DNA of 25,870 nt from a virus: the IMG/VR virus record IMGVR_UViG_3300007640_000204, positions 1 through 25,870 of that record, one strand, 5' to 3'. Position 1 is the first letter of the stretch, and every line of letters begins with the position of its first letter. The position numbers and the translations under genes were made by a program. The notes beneath the pieces are model-generated. The model searched no databases and was not told the DNA's origin. It saw nothing but the letters and a program-made list of their open reading frames with translations. Positions 6,001 to 13,800 of the stretch are shown here, one piece after another.

Positions 6001-6731
6001 GCCCATGACGGCATTTCCAAAATTTGTGTTTCGTTTGAATATGATTGTCCGCGTCCGTCCCATGCTTTGAACGCTTCAATTCCGTTTTGCAGTCGTGTCA
6101 ATGCAAGTCGTCCTGCGCGTTCGCTTTGCATGTACACGGCGCAATTGTGCGGATTGTTCTTTTCGACTGCGACCCAATAGAAACGTTCCACGTTGAAAAG
6201 CAATTTGTACGCCGCCGCTTGTTCATGGTAGCCCATGTTGTACGCTGTTTTCATGAACGCTTCGGGCGACGCGTCAAGCGTCGTCTTCACGTCAACAACA
6301 AAGTTTTCACCGACTGCGTCCGCAATGCCCTTGAAAGCGTAACCAAAAAGCGTGTCTGTTCGTTCTTCTTCAAACGACTTGCACGCTGCAAGAATCGTTC
6401 GCGCGGGTTCAAAGTTGTTCATTGCTTCTTGCATGACGACAATTGTGTTCATGTCGTCTTCGGTTATTATTTCGCGTCCAATGACTGCTTCACTGAATGC
6501 GTTCCAAGTTGCTTTTCCTTCCTTCGTTCGCTTGTCGACTTTGGGTGCGACTGCGTAACGTTTTCCAAATTCGTCACGTTCCAAAACGTAACAATGAAAC
6601 GCGCTTCCAAACAGCATTGCGGGCGTTGTTTCAATTTGTCGCGTGACGTACTGCAAATAGTGGTTTGGGCTGCGCAAAAACGCTTTCAATGCCGAATGCG
6701 ACAAGTATTCCCTTTTCAATTGTTCTTTCAT
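5997..6731 (-). CDS. PD-(D/E)XK exonuclease (RecE/DUF3799-like)
   Basis: A 244-aa nuclease of the RecE C-terminal type, which degrades the 5' strand of linear double-stranded DNA to prepare phage recombination. Visible in order: a helix with SHSALKAFLRSP, GSAFH (H46), the catalytic group KGIADAVGENFVVDVKTT (D138, D147, K149), and the downstream GYHEQAAAY helix (Q171, Y175). The ATG at 6729-6731 overlaps the previous stop as ATGA. With the OB-fold proteins around it, it forms a single-strand annealing/recombination module, although no annealing protein such as RecT is seen. Confidence 0.85.
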   Translation of the reverse strand: MKEQLKREYLSHSALKAFLRSPNHYLQYVTRQIETTPAMLFGSAFHCYVLERDEFGKRYAVAPKVDKRTKEGKATWNAFSEAVIGREIITEDDMNTIVVMQEAMNNFEPARTILAACKSFEEERTDTLFGYAFKGIADAVGENFVVDVKTTLDASPEAFMKTAYNMGYHEQAAAYKLLFNVERFYWVAVEKNNPHNCAVYMQSERAGRLALTRLQNGIEAFKAWDGRGQSYSNETQILEMPSWA

Positions 6732-7048
6732 TGTTCTTTCATGTGTGTTTTCAAAGTGTCGTGCAAAGCAGCACCCAATTCCCACCAATTGACGTCGCAC
6801 TGAAAACCGTTCACAATTTCAGTCAACCAGTCGTGCGTGTCGTGTTCAGCGTAACCGCGCCAATCTGCGAATTCGTTTGAAATAATGTCGCAGCATTCAG
6901 ACGTGGCTTCGTCCACGTCGCCCTGCGTCATGCGTTCGGCAAATGCTTCGTCTTCGTCAATGCGTTCAACGCACATTTCCACGACGTCGTCAAATAGATG
7001 CATTCGAACTGACCATGTTTCCCAATTCGTCCAACCGTTGTATTTCAT
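6728..7048 (-). CDS. Conserved phage hypothetical protein (NGWTNWETW type)
   Basis: A 106-aa acidic protein beginning MKYNGWTNWETWSVRMHLFDD, a pattern I recognise from conserved hypothetical proteins of many phages (DUF7249-like); their function is unknown. It is rich in D, E and W and has no membrane segment. The ATG at 7046-7048 makes an ATGA overlap with the upstream gene and its own stop overlaps the exonuclease start, so it is made together with the recombination proteins. Confidence 0.7.
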   Translation of the reverse strand: MKYNGWTNWETWSVRMHLFDDVVEMCVERIDEDEAFAERMTQGDVDEATSECCDIISNEFADWRGYAEHDTHDWLTEIVNGFQCDVNWWELGAALHDTLKTHMKEQ

Positions 7049-7341
7049 AACTGCGTGAATTGAATGGAGTCTGCGTGCAGACATGGAACGTCTTTCTTTG
7101 TTTCGCCAACTGTTTTGACGCGCGTCTTGAAGCGTCCAATTGCAGTGACGTTTGAACGCTTCAGTTCTTTTTCGTCCGTCGTCAATAACATTCTGCGCAA
7201 GTCACTTTCCCATATTTCAATTGGCATGACGGCAGAATTGAAATTTTCACTTGTTGCAACGTGAAGAATGACGGTGTTTGCGAATTCGTTTTCCTCCAAT
7301 TCGACTTTCTTCACTTCTCCATATATCTTCCAAAAGTTCAT
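7045..7341 (-). CDS. Small beta-rich protein, possibly an OB fold
   Basis: A 98-aa protein whose alternating strands (IYGEVKKVELEENEFANTVI, then AIGRFKTRVKTV, then CLHADSIQF) resemble the layout of a small OB-fold ssDNA-binding protein. This is judged by pattern only; no catalytic motif exists. The ATG at 7339-7341 is the first in frame after the upstream hairpin. It leads the coupled run of genes that continues to the HTH regulator. Confidence 0.6.
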   Translation of the reverse strand: MNFWKIYGEVKKVELEENEFANTVILHVATSENFNSAVMPIEIWESDLRRMLLTTDEKELKRSNVTAIGRFKTRVKTVGETKKDVPCLHADSIQFTQL

Positions 7342-7359
7342 GTTTGTTTGTGTTGTGAA

Positions 7360-7384
7360 GCGGGCGACAACGCGTGCCGCCCGC
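7360..7384 (-). other. GC-rich hairpin without T tract
   Basis: On the minus strand GCGGGCGGCA pairs with TGTCGCCCGC (one G-U pair) around a 5-nt loop. It belongs to the same family as the terminators nearby but is followed by TTCACAACA rather than T residues, so it may protect or process mRNA ahead of the gene at 7341. Confidence 0.55.
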
Positions 7385-7391
7385 GTCGTGT

Positions 7392-7538
7392 TTATCCAAC
7401 TTCGACTGTTCTGCTGTCTGTGTTGTACACTTCTGCAAGAAGTTGTCCGTTCATGTAAATTTCGACCGTGCCGCTTTCTGCGACTTGCGTTGTCACGCCC
7501 GAAGCAGTGACGACTTGTGTTGTTCCGTTCTTGTTCAT
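7392..7538 (-). CDS. Small hypothetical protein (48 aa)
   Basis: A 49-codon gene between two hairpins. The product is beta-rich with V/T repeats (TTQVVTASGVTTQVAESGTVEI, split by MNGQLLAEVYN). Codon use matches its neighbours (GTC, GAC, CAA, GAA), which supports coding. It follows a terminator by only 18 nt, so it depends on read-through. No family is recognised. Confidence 0.55.
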   Translation of the reverse strand: MNKNGTTQVVTASGVTTQVAESGTVEIYMNGQLLAEVYNTDSRTVEVG

Positions 7539-7555
7539 TTGAAACGTTTGTTTGG

Positions 7556-7583
7556 TAAAAATGGGCGACGACTTTCGCCGCCC
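7556..7583 (-). terminator. Intrinsic terminator after the 82-aa gene
   Basis: Minus-strand stem GGGCGGCGA / TCGTCGCCC (9 bp, one G-U pair, loop AAG) followed by ATTTTT. Confidence 0.7.
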
Positions 7584-7594
7584 GTGTTGTTTGC

Positions 7595-7843
7595 TTATTC
7601 GATGCCCGCACGGTTTGGCGTTGTGTCAATGGAGTTGAAGAAGTACGACAACAATTCAATTGCGTCGTTCACGTCTTGCGCTGCGCAACCCAGCAATTTT
7701 GCAGTGTCCTTCAATCGAAAATACATTTGATTGATTCGCTGCAAGTGTGCAACTTGTTCAACCATTTTGTTCTTCTTGACTCCCATTCGAAAAGTGTACA
7801 TTTCGAATTCAACTGCGTCGACGATGTTTTGAAAATTGTTCAT
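7595..7843 (-). CDS. Hypothetical helical protein (82 aa)
   Basis: An 82-aa helical protein (MNNFQNIVDAVEFEMY...) with a basic patch VKKNKM and a central segment HLQRINQMYFRLKDTAKLL. The true start is the ATG at 7841-7843 inside the conserved CAGTCATGAA context, because the in-frame start at 7903 lies inside the promoter itself. It has its own promoter (7874-7903) and its own terminator. The function is unknown. Confidence 0.7.
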   Translation of the reverse strand: MNNFQNIVDAVEFEMYTFRMGVKKNKMVEQVAHLQRINQMYFRLKDTAKLLGCAAQDVNDAIELLSYFFNSIDTTPNRAGIE

Positions 7844-7873
7844 GACTGAATGTTTTTGTGTGTTTGACTGAGT

Positions 7874-7903
7874 CAAATATATGGTGCCTAATTCAAACGG
7901 CAA
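7874..7903 (-). promoter_or_regulatory. Bacteroidota-type promoter M3 with dyad
   Basis: Minus strand: TTG (7901-7903), 19 nt, TATATTTG (7874-7881), a perfect TANNTTTG box. A perfect dyad TTTGACT-N-AGTCAAA at 7863-7877 overlaps the box and the likely start of transcription. It drives the gene at 7843. Confidence 0.85.
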
Positions 7904-7934
7904 TGGATTCTTTCAAATTTTTTTTCTTTCGCTC

Positions 7935-7968
7935 AAAAAAAAAGCGGACGACGCAATTCGCCGCCCGC
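7935..7968 (-). terminator. Strong intrinsic terminator
   Basis: Minus-strand stem GCGGGCGGCG / CGTCGTCCGC (10 bp, two G-U pairs, 5-nt loop) followed by nine T. It ends the unit of the 65-aa and 112-aa genes and stands just upstream of promoter M3. Confidence 0.85.
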
Positions 7969-7982
7969 TGTTCGTCGCTGTT

Positions 7983-8321
7983 TCAAGCGCGCCATTCAAT
8001 TGGAAATTCGAAGTCATTTCGTTCAAGTCGCGCCCACAAACGTTCGACTTCTTTGCGCTGCTTTTGAATTTCTGCTGCTTGTGCTTCGACAACTTCCGCG
8101 CAGCCATACGACAAAGCGACCGTGTGACGTTCGTTGGCAACGTACTGCTTGCAAAGCGCGCTGCGAACAAGTACAAATGACAATGCGTCCAAGTTTGACA
8201 TGTCGTCAAGCGGCAATTGGCTTGTTGGGTAAACTTTTGCCGCTTTTGCGAACATTTTCTTTTCACTGCGCTTGAAGAATGCGTTCAAACGTTGTGCTTG
8301 GGTGGTGTTTTGATTTTTCAT
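7983..8321 (-). CDS. Hypothetical protein (112 aa)
   Basis: A 112-aa helical protein with a basic N-terminus (RLNAFFKRSEKKMFAKAAKVYP) and a C-terminal coiled-coil-like helix (VVEAQAAEIQKQRKEVERLWARLE). No family is recognised. The ATG stands in the conserved context ACAGTCATGAA. It is the second gene of the unit driven by promoter M2. Confidence 0.7.
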   Translation of the reverse strand: MKNQNTTQAQRLNAFFKRSEKKMFAKAAKVYPTSQLPLDDMSNLDALSFVLVRSALCKQYVANERHTVALSYGCAEVVEAQAAEIQKQRKEVERLWARLERNDFEFPIEWRA

Positions 8322-8348
8322 GACTGTTTGCTTGTGTGTGTTCGTGAA

Positions 8349-8546
8349 TTATCGAATGACCGTGCGAATAACGTCTTCCGCGCATTCTTTAACGGTCAAC
8401 CCTGCCGCAATGTGCTTGCCGTCACGGTATACTGTCCAAACGTAACGGTTGCCGTATGAACGACGCTTGCAAATTCCAAAAATTTGTCCGTTTTCAAGTT
8501 CCATTTGCTTGACTCCCGCGCCCTTGCTTTTGATTGTGTAATTCAT
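8349..8546 (-). CDS. Hypothetical small basic protein (65 aa)
   Basis: A 65-aa protein with a beta-hairpin-like core (GQIFGICKRRSYGNRYVWTVYRDGKHIAAGL) and a helical end. The start is the ATG at 8544-8546; the in-frame start at 8606 lies in the promoter. The compact strand-strand-helix form resembles small phage inhibitors or nucleic-acid binders, but no function can be named. Confidence 0.7.
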   Translation of the reverse strand: MNYTIKSKGAGVKQMELENGQIFGICKRRSYGNRYVWTVYRDGKHIAAGLTVKECAEDVIRTVIR

Positions 8547-8576
8547 AACTGCTTGTTTTTTCGTGTTTGACTGCGT

Positions 8577-8606
8577 CAAAGATATGTCGCCTAATTCAAA
8601 CGGCAA
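8577..8606 (-). promoter_or_regulatory. Bacteroidota-type promoter M2 with dyad
   Basis: Minus strand: TTG (8604-8606), 19 nt, TATCTTTG (8577-8584). The dyad TTTGAC-N3-GTCAAA at 8566-8580 overlaps the box. It drives the genes at 8546 and 8321. Confidence 0.85.
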
Positions 8607-8626
8607 TGGTTTTTTTCAAAAAACCC

Positions 8627-8665
8627 AAAAAAAAAGCAGCGCATGTTGTAAAAACACACGCTGCC
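8627..8665 (-). terminator. Intrinsic terminator
   Basis: Minus-strand stem GCAGCGTGTGTT / AACATGCGCTGC (12 bp, two G-U pairs, 5-nt loop) followed by nine T. It ends the M1 transcription unit (148-aa and 104-aa genes). Confidence 0.85.
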
Positions 8666-8698
8666 AAACGTTTGACGCAAGTTGTCAAACAAACGCAG

Positions 8699-9013
8699 TC
8701 ATGAAGTCCGCTGCGTCAAACGAAGTTGTTTTGCAATGAAGTCGTTTGCGAACTCCTTGCACTCCGCAAAATTTTTGAAGTCTGCTTCCTGAACAATTTT
8801 GTTGCCTTTGTACGCTGCGCAATTTATAGCATTTGGAGTTGTCACAAGAATGAATTCAAAACGGTCGAAGCAATTTGCAAGTCCACAAACTGCTTTCGTT
8901 TTGTGGTTTTCGAATTTGCGCGTTCCAGTTTTGACTGACATTGTCCAAATTGTCACGCTTCCTTGCGCACGAAAATTGAAGCGTTGTGTGTCTGTTGTTT
9001 CGAAATAGTTCAT
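8699..9013 (-). CDS. Hypothetical protein (104 aa)
   Basis: A 104-aa basic protein (MNYFETTDTQRFNF...) with alternating strands and a C-terminal helix (FAECKEFANDFIAKQLRL). No family is recognised. The ATG at 9011-9013 follows a leader ending CGTC and is the last ATG compatible with the upstream gene. It is the second gene of the M1 unit and ends just before a strong terminator. Confidence 0.7.
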   Translation of the reverse strand: MNYFETTDTQRFNFRAQGSVTIWTMSVKTGTRKFENHKTKAVCGLANCFDRFEFILVTTPNAINCAAYKGNKIVQEADFKNFAECKEFANDFIAKQLRLTQRTS

Positions 9014-9033
9014 GACGTTTTTGTTTCGATGAA

Positions 9034-9480
9034 TTAAGCCCAAGCGCAAGCCATGAAAGTACGGTTGTCCCAGCCATACGCGTTTGAATGTGTGCGCGCA
9101 ACGACACAAAACCCTTCGGACATGAAATGCTTGAAGCGCAAAGTTTTGCCGTTGTCGAGTACGGGATAACCCGCTTTTGTGAACTTCGTCACAATGTTGA
9201 ACTTCTGCTGCGTTCCGTTGCCGTAACGGCTGCGAATCTCCACGCAAGCAGTTCCAATTGGAAACAATTCTTGCAATTGCGCTTTCTCCGCTTGCTTCAC
9301 CATTTGCGTTCGTTCAGCAGCGTTCAAACGATATTCAGGATGAACTGTTTCTGCCGCGTGTTGCTTTGTTGCTGCAACGCTTGCTTCGTGTGCTGCTGCA
9401 CCCGCTGCAATTTTTTCCATGACTTGTTCCGCGTAATTTGGGAAAACTGTGACTGGTGGGAAGTGAACTTGTGAATTCAT
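9034..9480 (-). CDS. Hypothetical protein (148 aa)
   Basis: A 148-aa protein in two parts: an Ala/His/Glu-rich helical N-terminal half (EKIAAGAAAHEASVAATKQH) and a beta-rich C-terminal half with FPIGTACVEIRSRYG, FTKAGYPVLDNG and AYGWDNRTFMACAWA. No family is recognised. It is the first gene behind promoter M1, and the ATG lies in ACAGTCATGAA. Confidence 0.7.
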   Translation of the reverse strand: MNSQVHFPPVTVFPNYAEQVMEKIAAGAAAHEASVAATKQHAAETVHPEYRLNAAERTQMVKQAEKAQLQELFPIGTACVEIRSRYGNGTQQKFNIVTKFTKAGYPVLDNGKTLRFKHFMSEGFCVVARTHSNAYGWDNRTFMACAWA

Positions 9481-9517
9481 GACTGTGTTTTTTTGTTGTT
9501 CTGTTTGTTTGACGTTT

Positions 9518-9547
9518 CAAAGATATGGTGAACATTCGCTTTGGCAA
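9518..9547 (-). promoter_or_regulatory. Bacteroidota-type promoter M1
   Basis: Minus strand: TTG (9545-9547), 19 nt, TATCTTTG (9518-9525). A weaker dyad TTTGA-N4-TCAAA at 9508-9521 overlaps the box. The leader is A-rich with no Shine-Dalgarno sequence. Confidence 0.85.
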
Positions 9548-9623
9548 TGGTTTTTTTCAAGAAATTTGAAAGTTTTTTGTGTCCAAAGCGGGAAAAGCGC
9601 ACCAAACAAGAAAAGTTTGAAGC

Positions 9624-9653
9624 AAAAAAAACGACGACACAACGTGCCGCCGT
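9624..9653 (-). terminator. Intrinsic terminator after the lysis genes
   Basis: Minus-strand stem ACGGCGGCAC / GTGTCGTCGT (10 bp, two G-U pairs, loop GTT) followed by a T run. It closes the long structural and lysis operon. The 9654-9704 stretch holds nothing else; 9548-9623 is AT-rich spacer. Confidence 0.8.
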
Positions 9654-9704
9654 TCTTGCTACAAACAAACAGTGAAGTTTTTCGTCATGAACTTCTTTGC
9701 GAAG

Positions 9705-9878
9705 TTACTGCTTTTTTGCCGCTTTTCGAATTGTACGCTTTGTAAACGCAAGCGTAATTGTTCGCAGATAGCCCAAAAAACGGTCGTCTTTTTGTGTTGG
9801 CGTCAACGAAACGACAACGTCAAGGAATGCAATGAGCGCAAGCAACAGTTCCGCCCAATTTTGAAGAATGATGTCCAT
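9705..9878 (-). CDS. Small membrane protein, possible holin component (57 aa)
   Basis: A 58-codon gene just after the M15 peptidase gene. The first 25 residues form a membrane segment (WAELLLALIAFLDVVVSL), and the C-terminus is strongly basic (FTKRTIRKAAKKQ), a charge pattern common in holins and other small lysis proteins. The position supports a lysis role, but no family was recognised. It is the last gene before the terminator. Confidence 0.65.
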   Translation of the reverse strand: MDIILQNWAELLLALIAFLDVVVSLTPTQKDDRFLGYLRTITLAFTKRTIRKAAKKQ

Positions 9879-9911
9879 ATTTTCTTGTTTTTGTGTTTTG
9901 TCAAGTTACGT

Positions 9912-10295
9912 TCACATGTACGTCCAACACAAGTCTTCAGTTTTTGCTTCGTCCACGTCGACGTGAATGAACCCGTTTGCGACGCCAATACGATTGAATC
10001 CGCAACGCAGCAACGCGAAAAGAATGTTGAAGCGTGTTCTGCTGTCGTCGACCAAAATATCCGCTGCAAGTCCTTTCATGTGACTTGACGTTTTGCTTGC
10101 GTGCTTGTTTCGTTTGCAAAGTTCCGCGTTGTATTCTTTCGTCCTGAATCCTCCACCGCTTGAAATGCGAAATGGCACGCCCGCAATGTGTCGTGCTTCG
10201 TCAAGCAATTTCAAAAAGTCTGCGTTCATGTTTGCGCCCGACCCCTTTGCGTCGGGACTGTCAAATTCTTCGTGTTTGAAATATCGTAACTCCAT
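9912..10295 (-). CDS. M15 family peptidase (D-Ala-D-Ala carboxypeptidase/endolysin type)
   Basis: A 127-aa zinc peptidase of the M15_3 type, which cleaves peptide bonds in the peptidoglycan stem and serves as endolysin in many phages. The zinc site is visible: SSHMKGLAADI (the SxHxxGxAxD motif with first His and Asp) and GFIHVDVD with the last His. The N-terminus FKHEEFDSPDAKGSG is typical of the family. The length fits the catalytic domain alone, with no wall-binding domain and no signal peptide, so release should need the holin-like neighbours. Confidence 0.9.
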   Translation of the reverse strand: MELRYFKHEEFDSPDAKGSGANMNADFLKLLDEARHIAGVPFRISSGGGFRTKEYNAELCKRNKHASKTSSHMKGLAADILVDDSRTRFNILFALLRCGFNRIGVANGFIHVDVDEAKTEDLCWTYM

Positions 10296-10300
10296 GTTTT

Positions 10301-10534
10301 TTATTCGACTGGAATGAAGCCCGCTTTCACAAGCGCGCGTTCGATTCGTTGAATGCTTTTTGTCATTTCAGAAAGCATTTCTGAAACGTGTTCGTCATTC
10401 TTTGACACTGTTTTTTCAAGTTGGAACATTCGTTCTTTCAAACGCGCAACGTCGTTCGTTTGCTTGACAAACATTCCAACCGCACCCGCGACAAGGGCAA
10501 CAATGACTCCAACCAAAATTTCCACCGTGAACAT
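10301..10534 (-). CDS. XhlA-like small membrane protein (lysis cassette)
   Basis: A 77-aa protein with an N-terminal membrane helix (VEILVGVIVALVAGAVGMFV) and a coiled coil (LKERMFQLEKTVSKNDEHVSEMLSEM), the layout of hemolysin XhlA and related phage lysis accessory proteins. It stands just before the M15 peptidase and probably helps it act on the envelope. The assignment is by layout, not by motif. Confidence 0.65.
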   Translation of the reverse strand: MFTVEILVGVIVALVAGAVGMFVKQTNDVARLKERMFQLEKTVSKNDEHVSEMLSEMTKSIQRIERALVKAGFIPVE

Positions 10535-10543
10535 GGTTGCAAT

Positions 10544-10645
10544 TTACAACGCGAAAATTTCCGTGAATTGAATGCTGTCAACGTGTTCAGTGCAATTGCA
10601 AAACGTGAATGCGACGACGTTTGTCCAAGTCTGTTCTTCAAACAT
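10544..10645 (-). CDS. Very small putative gene (33 aa)
   Basis: A 34-codon frame that exactly fills the gap between the 80-aa gene and the XhlA-like gene. Its ATG overlaps the previous stop by 8 nt, and its TAA is 9 nt from the next ATG. The product is MFEEQTWTNVVAFTFCNCTE and a short tail. Coding is supported only by spacing and codon use. Confidence 0.45.
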   Translation of the reverse strand: MFEEQTWTNVVAFTFCNCTEHVDSIQFTEIFAL

Positions 10646-10880
10646 TATCTTCTTTTTTTGCAAGTTCGTCAAGCATCGTTGTCATGTCTGCGGGAATACT
10701 CCAAACAGTTTCACCTTGCAATTTCAATTGTTCATGGTGGTCGCGAATCAATTGAATTCCCGTCAACATGTTTTTCGCAAAATTTTTGCCATAAAAATTG
10801 AACGCCATTCCCACATTGCGTTGTTTATACGCAGGCCATCGTGATTCAATTTCAAAAGTTGCTCCTTCGTCAATTGTCAT
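10638..10880 (-). CDS. Hypothetical protein (80 aa) after the fibre gene
   Basis: An 80-aa acidic helical protein (MTIDEGATFEIESRWPAYKQ...) with the segment KLQGETVWSIPADMTTMLDEL. It follows the fibre gene by 3 nt and precedes the lysis genes, a place where fibre assembly helpers or unknown virion proteins are common. No family is recognised. Confidence 0.65.
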   Translation of the reverse strand: MTIDEGATFEIESRWPAYKQRNVGMAFNFYGKNFAKNMLTGIQLIRDHHEQLKLQGETVWSIPADMTTMLDELAKKEDNV

Positions 10881-10883
10881 TTT

Positions 10884-13800
10884 TCAAAAATTTACATCCT
10901 TTAAAACATATCCCGCATCCACGCCTGAAATATCAATTATTTCGACTTCCTCACCCGTGAAATTGCCCGTGTTGCTTCCAAAAATTTTCACGTTGTCCGC
11001 TTGCGTGTTGCTGCCGTAAAAATCCAAACGCGCAGATTGAAACGTTTTTGCAGTGTCGAATTCAATTTGAATCCAATTCAACGCGGCGTTACTTAAACCC
11101 AACGACCACCAACCCGAATATCCTAAATTATCAAACGCTTTCCATGGTGCGTATGTGCTGGAATATTGATAGCCCGCACTAACGGTCACACCAGTTTCGG
11201 ACGTGTTAGATGTCAAATTTGTTGTTGGATATTTTGTTCCCGTTTGATTTTGTCCGGTGTAAAACGCGCAAGTTCCAAGATATATTCGGTCAGCCGTTGC
11301 AACGCCTGTTGAAGTGTAACCCTTAATCCGAAAATGTGTAAACGTCAAAGACTGTGTTACGTTGAAAGTTGCTGTTGCTTCCAAACTTCGAAGTTTGCCC
11401 GCATCGACCGCAAAAATTCGCAATTCATAATTTGTCGCAACAGTTGACGGCGCAGTGAATGACACGTTGCCAGACGAATCAATCGTGACCGGGTTTGCCG
11501 TTTGTTCTGTTCCGCTTGAATTGTAAATTCTGCCAACAAAAGTTCTTCCTGCTTGCGCTGTTCCAACGTTCGCCGTTCCCGCGTTTCCTTGTTGCAACGA
11601 CGTTTGCAAATTTGAAATGGTGGGCGTTGCTGTTGTCAGCAAACCACTTGTCACGCCAGTTTCGTCAACTTGGAAAATGGTTGTTCCGTCGCCGTTTTGA
11701 ATCTTGAACGATTGTCCCGTTTCGTCGTCGTCATAATCCAAAACAACAACGACATTTCCGTTTGAACGAATTTCCAAATCCGCAGGCAAATTCCCTCCAT
11801 ACGTCACGGGTTCAATGATTGACGTTCCCCCGCCTATAAATTCGATTTTTCCCGCAACAATGCCCGTTGAATATGTCGCTGTTCCGCCAAATGTTGAAGT
11901 TCCTGAAACCGAAATATTTCCTCCAATGGTCGCGTTTCCTATTGACGACAACGTTGAACCGGACGCAATGAATCCGGTTGATATTATGTTGACACCCAAT
12001 AAATTCCCTCCAATTGTTGCAGTGCCTGTTGTCGTGATTGTGGAAAACGACGGTGTCGTTGAAACGGAAAATGTAATTGTGTCCGTTGTTGCGTTTGTTC
12101 CGATGCTAATATTTGAGCCGCTTGCCAAGGTCAACGTGTCGTTTCCACTGTCTGCGACAACGTCGCTTTGTCCAGTGACTTGAATTGTGTTGAAAGAATC
12201 TGAACCGCCCCCGCCCGCTCCGCCCGAACCGTCTGGAACCCATTTGCCCGCGCTATTATCCCAAACAAGCGAATCGCCATTTGTGGGCGTCGTTGTCGTT
12301 GTGTCGACGTCCGCCAAATCGTTAAGCGCAAACAGACTTGTTCCGACGTAATACGCCGAAGCGGAAACGTTTCCGTTCACGTCAAGTTTTTGCGCGGGCG
12401 TTGTTGTTCCAATTCCAAAATTTCCATTGGGCAAAATTCGGACGCGTTCCAAATTGGTGTTCGTTGTTCCGCTTGTTTCGATTCCTTCGCATGTCCAAAA
12501 TTGAATCGTTCCCGAATCGCCCGTTCCCGCGCCCGCGCCCGCCCTGAAAATCAACGAACCCCCTGCACGATTTTGATAGGTCGCAAGTCCCGCGTCAATG
12601 TACAATGTCGACTGTGTTGGGTTCGGTTCGTCACCACGCACTCCAATTCGTTTTGCGTTTGTCGTAACATTACCCAAATGACCAAATGTCAAGTCACCCC
12701 CAACCGCCGTGAATTGTTTGTGAATGACGCAGCCGTCCAAATGACTCAGCGTCATAATCAAATTTTCCGCGTCTGTCAATGCAGCGCCGTCCGACGTGTT
12801 TCGTCCTTTGACGTAAAACTTCAAGCCCGTGCTGCTTCCGTACGCAGTTCCCACTGTTTGAATTCGCGCGCCAACGTTTGCTGAAAGCGTGTGGTGTTTG
12901 AAATCAATTGAAGCAATTCCACCGCTGTTTGTGTTTCCACCCAATTTCAAGCGCGTTGCGTACCCGTTTGGGTTTGCAATTCGCGTGTATCCATTGGTAT
13001 CTGGTGCAATTTCAATATTGCCCGCGCTTGTCGTCACAATGTCGAACCCGTTAACGTCCAAATCTCCGCCCAATTGCGGCGTCGTGTCGTCAACGACGTC
13101 TGAAATTCCGCCCGTTGACGGAGTCGCAGCAACCCAATTTGTGCCGTTGAACTCCAAGACTTGTCCAGACGTTGCGCCCGTGACGTTCACGCTGTCAAGC
13201 GTGTTCAAATTCAATGCATTTCCATTGACAAGAATTGCGTTCGAAACATTCAAACGACCGTTCACGTCCAACATGTAGGCAGGACTGTTTGTTCCAATTC
13301 CGACGTATGGAACGCCCGCTGAAGCCGTCGCGTAAATTGCGCGCACGGACGCGGGCGTTGCAGCGTCGTCTTGAACCATAACTTCAAAAACGCCTGGACT
13401 TGACTCCGTAACGGACAAGACTGTGTTTCCGCTGCTTGAAGTGAACGCTGCTGTTGTCGAAGTCAAAGACATTTCAAGTCCGTCCGTCTGGTTTTGGTCG
13501 TACACAATTTTGGTCACTGTGTTCGTCCCGTCTGACTTTGGTTGAAACGTTGCTTTGATAATGGCAAGGATTCCTTGAATTCCCGAAATGCTTGTTGTGT
13601 TTGTGTTCGTCTGCGTTTCAAGCGTGTCCAAATTGACTGCTTGCGTCACCGTCAAATGCTTCACCACGTTTTCATGGTCAGTGACTGTGTCCATAATGAA
13701 GTCCACTGTGTCTGAACCCGACGGGGAAACAGAGTCGTCAAACTGCGTTCCAAAGTCTGCAACGCCCGTTGGAACTGTAATGTCCGACAAGTCTTTTTGA

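Noticed and set aside
6045-6803. 252-codon plus-strand frame opposite the exonuclease
   Set aside because: Cysteine- and phenylalanine-rich nonsense composition; the minus frame carries intact nuclease motifs.
7844-7903. N-terminal extension beginning MPFELG shared by frames at 7903 and 8606 (and MPFE at 25243)
   Set aside because: These codons are the promoter and leader read as protein; their similarity comes from the repeated promoter, not from a protein domain.
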